DNA of 64,000 nucleotides from Ignatzschineria larvae DSM 13226 (GCF_038500265.1 NZ_CP150637.1:1773001-1837000), one strand, 5' to 3'; positions 36,782 to 47,164 are shown, counted from the stretch's first letter. Notes: generated by a model from the sequence alone, not told the origin. Numbers and translations: made by a program.

Positions 36782-36811
36782 AGCCTAGATCAATGATCTA
36801 GGCTTTTTTAT
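36782..36811 (+). terminator. Terminator of the tRNA-Asp operon
   Basis: The arms AGCCTAGATCA (36782-36792) and TGATCTAGGCT (36794-36804) are followed by six T. Confidence 0.85.
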
Positions 36812-36846
36812 TGCTATTTTTCCTGACGATTTGATGAGAACTATCT

Positions 36847-37686
36847 ATGAAACGATTCTTTGCAACCTCTCTCTTTACACTTTTAACACTATCGATCTCA
36901 CCACTCATATTAGCAGCAGATTGGCATACCGTAAAACATCCAACCATTGGTCCTAGTGAAATTTATGGTAGCTATGCCAATGGCTGTTTTTCAGGTGGTA
37001 TTGATATTCCGACTAAAAGCAGTGGCTATGAGCAAGTTCGCCCAAGCCGCAATCGTCATTATGGGATGCCGGCAATGGCCACCTTCATCAATCATCTTGA
37101 TCTCTGGGCAAGCCAACGGGGGAAGGTTCTCATCTTTGGGGATATCTCTCAACCTCGTGGTGGCCCTGCGAACTTTGGTCATGCGAGTCATCAAACAGGG
37201 CTTGATATGGATATTTGGTTTGAGGAACGTACAGATCATCTACCTAAAAATCTCCAAGAATCTTTACAAACACCGTCAGTTGTCAATCCGGCAACAGGAA
37301 AAATCAATCAACATTGGCGCCCTTTCTATCGAGAAATTCTATTTACCGCAAGTCAATATCCTGAAACAGAGCGTATCTTTGTGAACCCTGTTATCAAGGC
37401 CCATCTCTGTGCTACAGAAAAAGATCAAAGTTGGCTTGGTAAACTTCGCCCTTGGTATGGCCATGATTCCCATTTTCATATTCGTTTAAAATGCCCGAAA
37501 GATTCCGCCGGATGTATCGCCCAAGCGCCTATTCCTAAAGGCTCTGGTTGTGATAGCTCTCTTACCAATTGGGTCAATGATCAGATAAAGTGGACAACTG
37601 CACCTCCTAAGCCCAAAGCTCCGGCAAGCCCTAAAGCACCTAAAGTTTTACCAATCGAATGCCAAGCGATACTACAGCAACCTTAA
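36847..37686 (+). CDS. mepA: MepA, penicillin-insensitive murein endopeptidase
   Basis: Periplasmic LAS-type zinc peptidase cutting D-Ala-meso-DAP cross-links. The 279 aa have a signal peptide (cleavage about residue 23, ...ILAAD), then GCFSGG, the metal motif HQTGLDMDIW, and the C-terminal GHDSHFHIRLKCP with the HxH ligands. The tail is rich in Pro/Lys/Ala. It starts about 75 bp after the second tRNA and its terminator, so it has its own promoter. Confidence 0.9.
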   Translation: MKRFFATSLFTLLTLSISPLILAADWHTVKHPTIGPSEIYGSYANGCFSGGIDIPTKSSGYEQVRPSRNRHYGMPAMATFINHLDLWASQRGKVLIFGDISQPRGGPANFGHASHQTGLDMDIWFEERTDHLPKNLQESLQTPSVVNPATGKINQHWRPFYREILFTASQYPETERIFVNPVIKAHLCATEKDQSWLGKLRPWYGHDSHFHIRLKCPKDSAGCIAQAPIPKGSGCDSSLTNWVNDQIKWTTAPPKPKAPASPKAPKVLPIECQAILQQP

Positions 37687-37799
37687 ATAGATTCTATTTC
37701 ATCCATCATCTATTACCAAAATAAAGTGTTACAATCGCCATTTATAATCTACGATGATTCATTATTTATAACAGACACCATAAAGAGAGAGTTCAAACT

Positions 37800-38303
37800 G
37801 TGAGTAATAAGAAAGCCTCCCTAATCGCTATTATCGCTGTAATCGTCATATTCTTAATATATGATCGTTTTAAACCATTATCTGAAGAAGAGGTCATCTC
37901 TAAACAAGGACTCGTGACACTCAATCTTGATAATAGTTATAAAAATATCGACTCAACGCTTGCCCCTGAGGGTACTCTTCTAGCGCAATATTCGCAAAGA
38001 TATGGGATTACAGCAATGGTAACCGGCGGTCATCTCACTGAAACCGAACAAACACTTTCACTCGAAGCGTATGCAAAGCAACTATTATCGCAAACGCCGG
38101 ATACAGTTAAGATGGAGATTACAGCGGTTAATCCCGATAAAGATGAGCTCTTTTATCGCTTAAATAATGCAGAGCTTCATACTTGGCAACGTCTAAAGCG
38201 CTATTCTGATGGAAAAGTGGTCATTATTGCTATTACTTCTGAAAGTGAGAATCCTTCGATTGATCCGCTTTTACTACTTCAAAGCGCCCAATTTTCGCAA
38301 TAA
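37800..38303 (+). CDS. Hypothetical membrane-anchored protein
   Basis: A 167-aa protein I do not recognise. It starts with GTG at 37800 behind an AGAGAGA site. One N-terminal membrane helix (SLIAIIAVIVIFLIYDRF) is followed by a soluble domain, probably periplasmic, with no cysteines. It lies after mepA and before a terminator, so it is a single-gene unit or read from mepA. Confidence 0.65.
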   Translation: MSNKKASLIAIIAVIVIFLIYDRFKPLSEEEVISKQGLVTLNLDNSYKNIDSTLAPEGTLLAQYSQRYGITAMVTGGHLTETEQTLSLEAYAKQLLSQTPDTVKMEITAVNPDKDELFYRLNNAELHTWQRLKRYSDGKVVIIAITSESENPSIDPLLLLQSAQFSQ

Positions 38304-38362
38304 AATGTCTGAGTACAATTTCTAGTAAAAGCTCGAACTGCAAGTAGAGAAGACAAATGAAA

Positions 38363-38397
38363 AAGCGCAAGCTCTAATAAACTTGCGCTTCTTTTTT
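38363..38397 (+). terminator. Terminator after the 167-aa protein gene
   Basis: AAGCGCAAG (38363-38371) pairs with CTTGCGCTT (38382-38390); a T-rich tail follows. Confidence 0.8.
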
Positions 38398-38459
38398 ATC
38401 CCTATATGACTTTGCGTATTACCCTATTTTCATATAGGTAAAATTCATCTATAAACGAA

Positions 38460-38882
38460 TTAATAGTACCAACCAAATGGGCCACTAAAGAAGAATCCAT
38501 TATCCCAGGCAGCATTATCTGCCTCTTCCCAAGCAGCCATCTGTTCAGCTTGCATTGCATTCTCTTCTCGATAATCTTCCCACGCCATCTTATAACAGGC
38601 TTGGAATACAGGATTATTCACTGCACTGAGATATTTCGCTTCAAAAACTTTCTTCTCTGCAGGAGATAGGCTATTCGCCTGAGGCATCTCTTGCATTAGG
38701 CTTGCAGCTTGCGGGCTACATTGCGAAGCAAGGCTCACCTGCGTTTGAAGCATCTGTTCAGCGCGTGCTTTTGCTTCGGCCGATTTCTCTGCTGGCGTTA
38801 CTGCACAAGCCGCTACAATACCCACAGCTAGTAATAATATCGCTGCTTTTAAACCTGTTTTTTTCAATGGATATTTCATCAT
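38460..38882 (-). CDS. Small putative lipoprotein
   Basis: A 140-aa protein of unknown function started at the double ATG at 38882/38879 behind GAGGG; an upstream extension in the frame is not used. It has a lipoprotein signal with the lipobox VAAC, so it is probably acylated. The rest is rich in Ala, Gln and Glu, with two cysteines (SQCSPQ and QACYK) and an aromatic C-terminus (FFFSGPFGWYY). Single gene. Confidence 0.65.
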   Translation of the reverse strand: MMKYPLKKTGLKAAILLLAVGIVAACAVTPAEKSAEAKARAEQMLQTQVSLASQCSPQAASLMQEMPQANSLSPAEKKVFEAKYLSAVNNPVFQACYKMAWEDYREENAMQAEQMAAWEEADNAAWDNGFFFSGPFGWYY

Positions 38883-39322
38883 ATTACCCTCTCTATATTG
38901 CAATGTTTCATTAATTTCTAACGCCATTCTACTTAACCTTAATGTTGCGATATTGATTTCAATATTTACACCATCAATTTACATATACTAATTACAGACT
39001 AATCATATACTAATATTTACATACTTTACTACAATATACGAAAGCTCTCTACTTAGAAAATATTTTAACGCTTCTCTCGTAGCTATCGACATCTGCTCAA
39101 AATGCATTTTCTCTTTAAATTCACCTTTATGAATAAGCATCATAAGTTTTGTGAATCGTTAGTCCTTTTTTTATAAAAAGAGATGTGATATATCTAATAC
39201 ACTATTGGTTTATAACCCACAAGGTTCGATCGTCTAAAGCACCACCCCGCCTTTAAACACCAATAGGTCATTGAATCAATTAATAATTATAATACTAATG
39301 ACTTACACAAAAGGTGTTTCCC
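38883..39322. other. Intergenic region between lipoprotein and MHS transporter
   Basis: About 440 bp, strongly AT-rich, between divergent genes. It must hold both promoters. I see no further gene, and no repeat of the intergenic family. Confidence 0.4.
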
Positions 39323-40675
39323 ATGTCATCACAAATGCAAACAAAGTCTGCAGGTGCATCATCTGCATCTGACTCGCAAGCTACGCCTGCGCAAAATGTG
39401 CAGGAAAAGAATTCCTATACCCGTGTTGCTTTTGCGAGCTTTATTGGTACTGCTGTTGAGTTCTATGATTTCTATATCTTTGGCTTAGCGACAGCGCTCT
39501 TTATCGGTCCCTTATTCTTCCCATCTTCTAGTCCTGAAGCGCAATCGCTCCTTGCGTTTCTTACCTTTGGCGTAGCCTTTGTTGCACGTCCTGTAGGTTC
39601 AGCACTTTTTGGTCATTTCGGAGATAGAATTGGACGTAAAGCGACACTTGTCTCCTCACTACTCATTATGGGAATTAGTACCACTTTAATAGGCTTTCTT
39701 CCAACCTATCACTCTATAGGCTTTATGGCGCCCGTTCTACTCTGTCTCTTACGTTTTGGCCAAGGATTAGGCCTTGGTGGTGAATGGGGCGGTGCTGCAC
39801 TGTTAGCGACCGAGAATGCACCGAAAGGTAAACGCGCACTCTTTGGCATGTTCCCACAATTAGGTCCACCGATTGGCTTTATCGCTTCTTGTGCAATCTT
39901 CATTGTCATTGAACAAACCTTAAGTCCTGATAGCGTGAATGCTTGGGGCTGGCGTATTCCCTTTATTTTAAGTTCAGTGCTTGTCATTATCGGTTTATAT
40001 GTTCGAATCAGCATTATTGAAAGCCCGGCTTTCCAAAAAATTGAAAAACAACAAAATACTGTGCGTGTTCCTTTTGTAGAAATGTGTACCAAACATCTTA
40101 AAATGTTAGCACTCGGCTCTATCAGCATGGTTGCCTGTTATACGCTTTTCTTCATGATTACCGTCTTCTCACTGCAATATGCAACGACTCACGGGCTCTA
40201 TTCAAGAACCGAGTATCTATTAATGCTCTCTGTTGCCATTCTCTTTATGGCTCTAGCTTCACCGATTTCGGCAATGTTATCGGATAGATATGGCCGTAAA
40301 CCAATCCTGTTAATTAGCTATTTAATTATTATCATTGCCGGAACACTCTTTGGAAGCGCAATTTTAAGTGATCATACAGGCTTAACCTTGCTCTATCTCT
40401 CTTTTGGTCTTTTTGCCATGGGGCTGAACTTTGCACCAATGGGCGCGTTTCTACCTGAAATTTTCCCAACCAATATCCGCTATACCGGCGCTTCGATGAC
40501 CTACAACTTAGGCGGTATCTTAGGTGGATCATTACCGCCTTTCATCATCACCTATCTGATGGGATTTGATCGCGGCATCTACTATGTGGGTTTCTACGTT
40601 GCAATTGTTGCGGTCATCAGTTTCTTAGCCGTCTACTTTGTCAAAGAGACTAAAAATATTAGTATGATGGATTAA
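39323..40675 (+). CDS. MHS-family metabolite:proton symporter
   Basis: A 450-aa major facilitator of the metabolite:H+ symporter group (ProP/ShiA/YhjE relatives). I use ATG 39323 with AAAGG upstream; a GTG three codons earlier also opens the frame. Family motifs are GTAVEFYDFYIFGLATAL, FGHFGDRIGRKATL, GLGLGGEWGGAALL and SDRYGRKPIL. There are 12 membrane segments. The substrate is unknown, probably a carboxylate or betaine-like compound. No operon partner. Confidence 0.85.
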   Translation: MSSQMQTKSAGASSASDSQATPAQNVQEKNSYTRVAFASFIGTAVEFYDFYIFGLATALFIGPLFFPSSSPEAQSLLAFLTFGVAFVARPVGSALFGHFGDRIGRKATLVSSLLIMGISTTLIGFLPTYHSIGFMAPVLLCLLRFGQGLGLGGEWGGAALLATENAPKGKRALFGMFPQLGPPIGFIASCAIFIVIEQTLSPDSVNAWGWRIPFILSSVLVIIGLYVRISIIESPAFQKIEKQQNTVRVPFVEMCTKHLKMLALGSISMVACYTLFFMITVFSLQYATTHGLYSRTEYLLMLSVAILFMALASPISAMLSDRYGRKPILLISYLIIIIAGTLFGSAILSDHTGLTLLYLSFGLFAMGLNFAPMGAFLPEIFPTNIRYTGASMTYNLGGILGGSLPPFIITYLMGFDRGIYYVGFYVAIVAVISFLAVYFVKETKNISMMD

Positions 40676-40736
40676 TGGCTAATAGGGTTATCATACAGCC
40701 ACTCCGTATAACAGCGAAATGATCAAACCAATAAAA

Positions 40737-40778
40737 ATCCCATTCTGAGACTTTCATAGTCCTTAGAATGGGGTTCTT
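40737..40778 (+). terminator. Terminator after the MHS transporter
   Basis: The segment CCCATTCT-GAGACT pairs with its near complement (to 40775) around a short loop, followed by T-rich sequence. Confidence 0.7.
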
Positions 40779-40818
40779 TGATTTTATAATATCTCTAATT
40801 ATTGACTACTAATCTCAA

Positions 40819-40955
40819 TATAGTAAATTTGGTTTAAGAAAACATAAAACCGTACTAAACAACACTTGCAAGATGCCGGATAGAACAGCTTTCTTACTTG
40901 TTACAACTGATGCGCCGGCATTTCAATAAGCTTATTTTAAACCGATCTTACTATA
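40819..40955 (+). repeat. Correia-like intergenic repeat, copy 3 (short form)
   Basis: A 137-bp copy bounded by TATAGTAAATTTGGTTTAAG and TTAAACCGATCTTACTATA. It has the central CAAGATGCCGGATAGAACAG and GCGCCGGCATTT, able to pair as a hairpin. An internal segment of about 35 bp present in copies 1 and 4 is missing. It lies downstream of sdaA. Confidence 0.85.
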
Positions 40956-40990
40956 TTATCCTTAAAGCTTTTTCAATATTAGTAGTCTTA

Positions 40991-42358
40991 TTAATCACAA
41001 GGCGCGAGTTTAATCGCTAATCCTCCTTGAGAGGTTTCCCGGTATTTCGCATTAATATCTTTCCCTGTTTCATACATTGTCTCGATCACTTTATCTAAGC
41101 AGACCCTAGGATCACTTGAACGGCGCATTGACATCCGAGAAGCATTAATTGCTTTTACCGCTGCAATCGCATTGCGCTCAATACAAGGCACTTGTACTTG
41201 CCCAGCAACAGGGTCACAAGTCAATCCTAGATTATGCTCCATTGCAATCTCAGCGGCATTACAGACCTGTTTCGGTGTCCCCCCGAGCAATTCAGTTAAA
41301 GCACCGGCTGCCATCGAACAGGCCACACCGACTTCCCCTTGGCAACCTACTTCAGCCCCTGAAATTGAAGCATTCATCTTATAGAGTGTTCCAATCACGC
41401 CGGCCACTAAAAAGAAACGGCTATAAGCATTCTCATCCACAGGATGAATAAAGCGATCATAATAAGAGAGAACCGCAGGAATAATTCCACAAGCACCATT
41501 AGTCGGCGCTGTGACCACCCGTCCACCGGCGGCATTCTCCTCATTCACTGCTAAGGCAAACATATTCACCCAATCAACAACTGCCATCGGGTCGGTATTG
41601 TGTTTACCCTCTGCAAGTAACATATTCCGAAGTGCCGGCGCTCGGCGGGGTACGCGAAGAGGCCCAGGTAATAAGCCCTCAGTCGTCGAACCTCGAGCAA
41701 TCCCATCTTTCATCACCTGCCAAACATCAGCAAAATGCGCCATAATCTCTTCCCGGCTTCGAAGCGCTAGCTCATTTCTCATCACAAGAGATGAGAGCGA
41801 TAATCCTGTTTCATCACAGTAACGACAGAGATCTGCGGCATATTGATAAGGATAAGGTACTTGAATAGTCGATGTTTCCTCTTCACCAAAGTGTTCTTCA
41901 TCCACAATAAAACCACCACCAATAGAGTAGTAAGTCTTTCTCAACAGGATCTGATCACCATTTAAGGCAGTAATCGTCATGCCATTTTCATGTAGTGGGA
42001 GATTGTGTCGATGGAAATTCATACTACTCTCTAGAGGGAAATCCACCTCTTTGATGCCATCGGCGATCATTAAATGCCCTGTTTGCGCAACTTTTTCCAC
42101 AAAAGGCGCGATATTATCAATATCAACAGTATCCGGAAGATTTCCTGCTAATCCCATAATAATGGCGCTATCGGTCGCATGCCCTTTTCCAGTTAAAGAG
42201 AGTGAACCATATACATCCACTACAATCCGAGAAACAGAGTCAATCAGCCCCTCAGACTGCAACTGATCCACAAAGGATTTACCGGCTTTCATAGGACCGA
42301 CAGTATGAGAACTTGAGGGGCCAATACCAATTTTGAAAATTTCAAATACACTAATCAT
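40991..42358 (-). CDS. sdaA: L-serine ammonia-lyase (iron-sulfur type)
   Basis: Deaminates L-serine to pyruvate and ammonia; a cytoplasmic 4Fe-4S enzyme. The 455 aa start with the family signature SVFEIFKIGIGPSSSHTVGPM. The cluster cysteines are in NGACGIIPAVL and GLTCDPVAGQVQVPCIERN. It is a single-chain form as in E. coli SdaA/SdaB. The serine transporter gene is 440 bp upstream on the same strand, which supports use of serine as carbon and nitrogen source. Confidence 0.93.
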   Translation of the reverse strand: MISVFEIFKIGIGPSSSHTVGPMKAGKSFVDQLQSEGLIDSVSRIVVDVYGSLSLTGKGHATDSAIIMGLAGNLPDTVDIDNIAPFVEKVAQTGHLMIADGIKEVDFPLESSMNFHRHNLPLHENGMTITALNGDQILLRKTYYSIGGGFIVDEEHFGEEETSTIQVPYPYQYAADLCRYCDETGLSLSSLVMRNELALRSREEIMAHFADVWQVMKDGIARGSTTEGLLPGPLRVPRRAPALRNMLLAEGKHNTDPMAVVDWVNMFALAVNEENAAGGRVVTAPTNGACGIIPAVLSYYDRFIHPVDENAYSRFFLVAGVIGTLYKMNASISGAEVGCQGEVGVACSMAAGALTELLGGTPKQVCNAAEIAMEHNLGLTCDPVAGQVQVPCIERNAIAAVKAINASRMSMRRSSDPRVCLDKVIETMYETGKDINAKYRETSQGGLAIKLAPCD

Positions 42359-42799
42359 AATTCACTTTCCTAATTTAAAAGTGCAACAAGCTAATCACTA
42401 AGTCCCGTGAGAGAAATCCTTCATATATAACGCTTCATTATAAGTATTAAATCAAGAGTAGCATCTCTTTACTGGAATTGTTTACCACTCAATCACGCCT
42501 ATATTAAGCTCAAACATATTTATCTTGTTGATTATTTAAGGGATATTATCTATCAATAGATACTATCTATTAATAAATACTATCTATTAATATATTTTAA
42601 TGGTTAAAATACTCATTATTCGTTAGTTTTGGTTATTACCAATAGGTATTTCTACAAATCAAGGAGAGGATTATAAGCTAGTGCTGTACTAGATTGTAGA
42701 TTAATCTTTTATCTTTTACCTTTAAAGTATGGCTACTCTACTTTGACAAAGTAACCATACTATTGTCATTAAAATTGCTTTCCTCAACAGTGAGCGCTA
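42359..42799. other. sdaA-sdaC intergenic region
   Basis: 441 bp with the sdaA promoter. It includes two imperfect copies of an 18-bp AT-rich unit based on ATACTATCTATTAATAA (about 42549-42597) and a hairpin downstream of sdaC (42731-42758) lacking a strong T-run. Confidence 0.45.
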
Positions 42800-44167
42800 T
42801 CAACTAATGAGGGAGTTAATAATACCGTAGAATACCGCTGAAATTGCAATTAATCCCATGATGACAACAAAGACATTACTCATAGCCCCTTGATATTTCT
42901 TCATTGCAGGTACTTTACGAATTGCATACATCGGCATCAAGAAAAGAAGCATTGCAATAATAGGGCCACCTAATGTTTCAATCATCCCCAAAATACTAGG
43001 ATTTAATGTGGCGACAATCCAAGTGGTAATCAACATAAAGGCTGCTGTAATTTTGTTCAAACGATTTTTATCAATCGTTTTACCTTTATCCCGTAAGCGC
43101 TTAATCACAAGTCCATTGAAGCCCTCTCTTGCCCCTAAATAATGGCCTAAGAATGATTTGGTAATCGCAACAAAGGCAATAAAGGGTGCAATATACGCAA
43201 TGACGGGTGCTTCAAAATGGTTTGCTAAGTAAGATAAGATACTGATATTTTGTTCTTTTGCTTCTGCTAAATTTTCAGGTGAAAGGCTAAAGACACAGCT
43301 AAAGACGAAGAACATCACTGTAATCACCATCATAATATGGGCAAAGGCTAATATTTTAGAACATTTCTGCTCGGCATTTTCACCATACTCTTCCCGTTTG
43401 GCAACCGCAAAGGCTGAGATAATCGGAGAATGGTTAAAAGAGAAGACCATCACGGGAATCGCTAACCATAAGGTCACCCATAATCCTTGTCCTAAATTGG
43501 CATAACTAACAGCATTAGCCTTACTAAATGAGAGCGTCTCTAAAATAGCACCATTCCACTGTGGAATCAGATAGAGCGCTAATAGCATCAAAACAGCCAC
43601 AAATGGGAAGACTAATACACTCATCGCTTTCACAATCGCTTGCTCACCAAATCGTACAATTCCCATAATACCAACAATTAATACCAAAGATAGAATGATA
43701 CGCGGTGGCGCAGACATGTGTAGCTGATTGACAATAAAGCTCTCCACAGTATTAGTAATCGCAACGCTATATACGAGCAGAATGGGATAGATCGCGAAGA
43801 AATAGAGAAGCGTTATCAATTTGCCGGCTCGCTTACCGAAATGCTCTTCCACCACTTCTGTAATATCTTCGCCGGGATTTTTGCCAGATAAGACAAAGCG
43901 GCAAAGACCTCGATGGGCATAGAAAGTCATTGGAAAAGCTAAAACTAACATAATTAAGAGTGGAATCAAGCCACTAATACCGGCATTAATCGGTAAGAAG
44001 AGAACACCGGCACCAATAGCCGTACCATATAGGCCGAGCATCCAGACAGTATCTGAGCGGCGCCAAGCTAATTTTGACTTTGCTTTCGTGGTAGATTGTT
44101 CCGTTCGAGTTTCAATTGAGGTATCAGTGGGGCTTATAGCAATAGAGCTAACTTGATTGGCACACAT
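42800..44167 (-). CDS. sdaC: Serine/threonine:proton symporter, SdaC-like (HAAAP family)
   Basis: A 455-aa inner-membrane amino acid transporter, 11 membrane segments. I start at ATG 44167 ([12 protein letters not shown]), preceded by GGAG at the right distance; the frame extends 26 codons upstream without a ribosome site. Family motifs are [19 protein letters not shown] near residue 50 and [22 protein letters not shown]. With sdaA next, it would import serine for deamination. Confidence 0.9.
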   Translation of the reverse strand: MCANQVSSIAISPTDTSIETRTEQSTTKAKSKLAWRRSDTVWMLGLYGTAIGAGVLFLPINAGISGLIPLLIMLVLAFPMTFYAHRGLCRFVLSGKNPGEDITEVVEEHFGKRAGKLITLLYFFAIYPILLVYSVAITNTVESFIVNQLHMSAPPRIILSLVLIVGIMGIVRFGEQAIVKAMSVLVFPFVAVLMLLALYLIPQWNGAILETLSFSKANAVSYANLGQGLWVTLWLAIPVMVFSFNHSPIISAFAVAKREEYGENAEQKCSKILAFAHIMMVITVMFFVFSCVFSLSPENLAEAKEQNISILSYLANHFEAPVIAYIAPFIAFVAITKSFLGHYLGAREGFNGLVIKRLRDKGKTIDKNRLNKITAAFMLITTWIVATLNPSILGMIETLGGPIIAMLLFLMPMYAIRKVPAMKKYQGAMSNVFVVIMGLIAISAVFYGIINSLIS

Positions 44168-44518
44168 AATGGTATCTCCAAAAATTAATGCGATAAAAAT
44201 AAGATTCAAAGTCCCTACTAACCAAGCGTTTTCGACACTGTTCACTTAAATAACGGCAACAAAGATACAATTCAACCTAGCTGTATCAAAAATAGTTGAA
44301 TTTAAAAGTTTTGAGTTAAAATTAACCAAGAGCGTTATTTGTGAGAGCTGATTGCTTTAAAGTGCGATTCCACTTTGGAAGGCCTTTTTAGGATTACACT
44401 CTCATTACCATTCCCTAAACAGAGAATCTAACACTACCTAATAGTAATCGGTATAATCTAATGAGCAATCAGTTTAGTAGGACTCTTAAGCGCCTATGTT
44501 AGTGTGAATAGGCGACAC

Positions 44519-44674
44519 TTATTGCATAACAGCTATAGAGGGTGGATGAATTCCTTCTAATTTATAAGCATTATTAAAAGTGATCAACGCACATACTACG
44601 CTTTCACATAGCTCTCGACTCTCTCTATTGTGATTATGACAATAGCGATATCTAACTGGATATCCTTGAATCAT
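44519..44674 (-). CDS. Short unannotated ORF after focA (51 aa)
   Basis: A 51-codon frame starting ATG at 44674, with a strong GGGGAGG ribosome site 8-9 bp before it. It lies 41 bp after the focA stop in the same direction. The predicted peptide begins MIQGYPVRYRYCHNHN and has three cysteines (12, 23, 28), two histidines and no membrane segment. I do not recognise a family. The Cys/His content might bind a metal, but that is speculation. The placement and ribosome site suggest it is translated with focA. Confidence 0.5.
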   Translation of the reverse strand: MIQGYPVRYRYCHNHNRESRELCESVVCALITFNNAYKLEGIHPPSIAVMQ

Positions 44675-44715
44675 AATAGAAACCTCCCCGTTAATGCCGA
44701 TTCTTATATTGGAAT

Positions 44716-45564
44716 CTAACGTTGTTTAAGATAGATCAGCCAATAGATAAGCCCCACTAACACCGCGCCACCGATAATGTTACCTATCGTGACCGGTAAT
44801 AAATTATTGAACAAAAATTCCGTACTATTTAAATGCGGGAATGCCTCCGGCGATGAGCCCACTTGTGCCCAAAATGATGGTGGCGCCCATTTTTTAATAA
44901 TGATACCGAGCGGGATTAAAAACATATTCGCGATACTATGTTCAAAACCACTCGCTACAAACATCGCTATCGGTAGAATGAGCGCAAATAATTTATCCAT
45001 TAACGTTTTGCCGGCATAACTCATCCATACAGCTAAACAGACCATCAAGTTTGCTAAAATCCCTAAACAGATTGCTTCTACAAAACTGTGTTCTACTTTA
45101 TGCTCGGCAAACTGTAATAAATTAAGCCCCCACGCGCCCTCGGCAACCTTATATTGCCCTGAATACCAGATCAATCCGACAAAAAAGAGTGCACCGATAA
45201 AATTACCCAGATAAACATACCCCCAATACCGGAGCATCCGCTGCCAACTAATTCTTCCTGTAGCTTTCGGGATAATTGTTAATACTGCTGAAGTAAAGAG
45301 ATCCGCACCACAAACAACCACCAACATTAATCCTAATGAGAAACAGATTCCCCCAATTAACTTCGCCCAACCGATGGGCACTAAGCTCGTGCCGGTCGTA
45401 ACTGTAATGTAAAAGACTACGGCAATAGAGATAAATATTCCCGCCATAAAAGCCGATAACAATGTTTCCTTAAAAGATTTACCCGCTTTATAACAATAAA
45501 TATCATCAGCGACTTGAGCCATCTCTTTTGGTAACAATAAATTACAACCGCTATCTATTTTCAT
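44716..45564 (-). CDS. focA: FocA-like formate channel
   Basis: A 282-aa FNT-family pentameric channel. Residues VVVCGADLFTSAVLTIIPKATGRISW, CLGILANLMVCLAVWMSYAG, VASGFEHSIANMFLIP and LIPVTIGNIIGGA-type sequences match E. coli FocA closely. The pore His/Thr-type positions lie within these motifs. No pflB is adjacent. The formamidase gene 600 bp away, reading divergently, makes formate, which gives FocA a plausible job here. Confidence 0.92.
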   Translation of the reverse strand: MKIDSGCNLLLPKEMAQVADDIYCYKAGKSFKETLLSAFMAGIFISIAVVFYITVTTGTSLVPIGWAKLIGGICFSLGLMLVVVCGADLFTSAVLTIIPKATGRISWQRMLRYWGYVYLGNFIGALFFVGLIWYSGQYKVAEGAWGLNLLQFAEHKVEHSFVEAICLGILANLMVCLAVWMSYAGKTLMDKLFALILPIAMFVASGFEHSIANMFLIPLGIIIKKWAPPSFWAQVGSSPEAFPHLNSTEFLFNNLLPVTIGNIIGGAVLVGLIYWLIYLKQR

Positions 45565-46159
45565 ATCCGATCTCTTTATTGAGGTTCGTCTTACTACGTT
45601 GATGAATATAGCACAGATAAGGTTTAAAAAATTTGACCTAGATTATGATAATTTATTATCAAATAATTTAAATAAAGTTAACTCATAGCTATTTAAGACT
45701 TATATTAATTTATAAGTTATAGCTTTATCTATTTTATTCTTATATATCAATGAGTCATAACTCAGATAGCACGACCTTATGATCTTCTCTTCTCTATCTT
45801 TTCTCCTTCTCAAATATCTCATTAAAAATATTAATGAAGAAATAAGAGACCTACAAAGGAAAAATAGGATAAAAGAAGCATCAAAGAGCTGAACCGAGCG
45901 GAACTGAGCCGATCGTCTCTCAATCATTGATCAATGCCTCTCCAATACCCTACTTCTATCTGTTATTTTTGATCTGTTATTCCATAGATCGAAATTCTAG
46001 AATTTAACACAGCGCAATTTACAAAAACTTAAATACTTATCAATTTATTTAAAAATATTTCTTTTAATTATTTATTATCTGTATTATATTAATAATGCGA
46101 TTTAAATATTTTAGTCGCGGAATTTAATATCAAAAAACTTTTTAGTAAGGAGTGATGTT
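45565..46159. other. focA-amiF divergent intergenic region
   Basis: 595 bp, AT-rich, containing promoters for both genes. A 75-codon minus-strand frame (45700-45927) has no ribosome site or family features and I do not count it. I see no repeats or RNA structure that I can name. Confidence 0.4.
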
Positions 46160-47164
46160 ATGGGTTCAATCGGAAGTATGACTAAACCAGAATTAGGTTT
46201 CCTCGTTGCAGCAGTACAATATCCTGTACCTGTTGTGAATAGCCGTGCAGATATCGACAAACAGATCGACAATATCGTACGTATTATCCACCATACAAAA
46301 GCAGGATATCCTGGCTTAGAGCTCATTATCTTCCCTGAATATAGTACGCAAGGGTTGAATACTGAAAAATGGCTCACTGAAGAATTCTTAATCGATGTCC
46401 CTGGCAAAGAGACTGATATCTACGCACAAGCTTGTAAAGAGGCTGGGGTTTATGGAGTATTCTCTATTATTGAGCGTAATCCTGATCCTACCAAAAACCC
46501 TTTTGATACTGCGATTATCATTAATCCTGAAGGGGAAATTATCCTTAAATACCGTAAACTCTTCCCATGGACTCCGATCGAGCCTTGGTCACCAGGAGAT
46601 CTAGGTATGCCGGTATGTGAAGGCCCTGGCGGTAGTAAATTAGCAGTTTGTATCTGTCATGACGGAATGATTCCTGAAGTAGCTCGTGAAGCGGCTTACA
46701 AAGGTGCAAACGTCTTTATCCGTATCTCTGGCTATAGCACGCAAGTACAAGATCAATGGATCTTAACCAACCGTTCAAATGCGTGGCATAACCTTATGTA
46801 CACCGTATCTGTCAACTGTGCTGGTTATGATGGTACTTTCTACTACTTCGGTGAAGGCCAAATCTGTAACTTTGATGGAACCGTATTACAACAAGGAACC
46901 CGTTCACCCGGTGAGATTGTAACCGGTGAAATCTACCCTGTGCTTGCAGATGGTGCTCGCAGAACGTGGGGCTTAGAGAACAATATCTATAACCTTGGTA
47001 ACCGTGCCTATGTGGGTGACCCAGGTGGCGACCACGAAACAGAACTAACTTATATCCACGATCTTGCTAATGGTAAATATAAATTACCTTGGGATAAAGA
47101 TATCAAGATCAAAGATGGTTCGATCTATGGTTATCCTGTAAAAGGTAAACATTACGACAAATAA
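46160..47164 (+). CDS. amiF: AmiF, formamidase
   Basis: Hydrolyses formamide to formate and ammonia; nitrilase-superfamily enzyme of the cytoplasm. The 334 aa equal the length of Helicobacter pylori AmiF and follow it closely from the first residues ([20 protein letters not shown]). The catalytic triad falls at the same numbers: Glu60 (IIFPEYST), Lys133 (KYRKLFPW) and Cys166 (VCICHDGM). A strong TAAGGAG site precedes the ATG. Single gene with its own terminator; the divergent focA may handle the formate. Confidence 0.94.
   Translation: MGSIGSMTKPELGFLVAAVQYPVPVVNSRADIDKQIDNIVRIIHHTKAGYPGLELIIFPEYSTQGLNTEKWLTEEFLIDVPGKETDIYAQACKEAGVYGVFSIIERNPDPTKNPFDTAIIINPEGEIILKYRKLFPWTPIEPWSPGDLGMPVCEGPGGSKLAVCICHDGMIPEVAREAAYKGANVFIRISGYSTQVQDQWILTNRSNAWHNLMYTVSVNCAGYDGTFYYFGEGQICNFDGTVLQQGTRSPGEIVTGEIYPVLADGARRTWGLENNIYNLGNRAYVGDPGGDHETELTYIHDLANGKYKLPWDKDIKIKDGSIYGYPVKGKHYDK

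Noticed and set aside
45700-45927. 75-codon minus-strand frame between focA and amiF
   Set aside because: No ribosome site, low-complexity Ser/Arg/Ile content and no recognisable family.
46160-47164. AmiF considered as an oxamate amidohydrolase for the oxamate pathway
   Set aside because: The sequence follows formamidase closely, with its active-site residues at the same positions, and the gene is 24 kb away from the oxamate genes.
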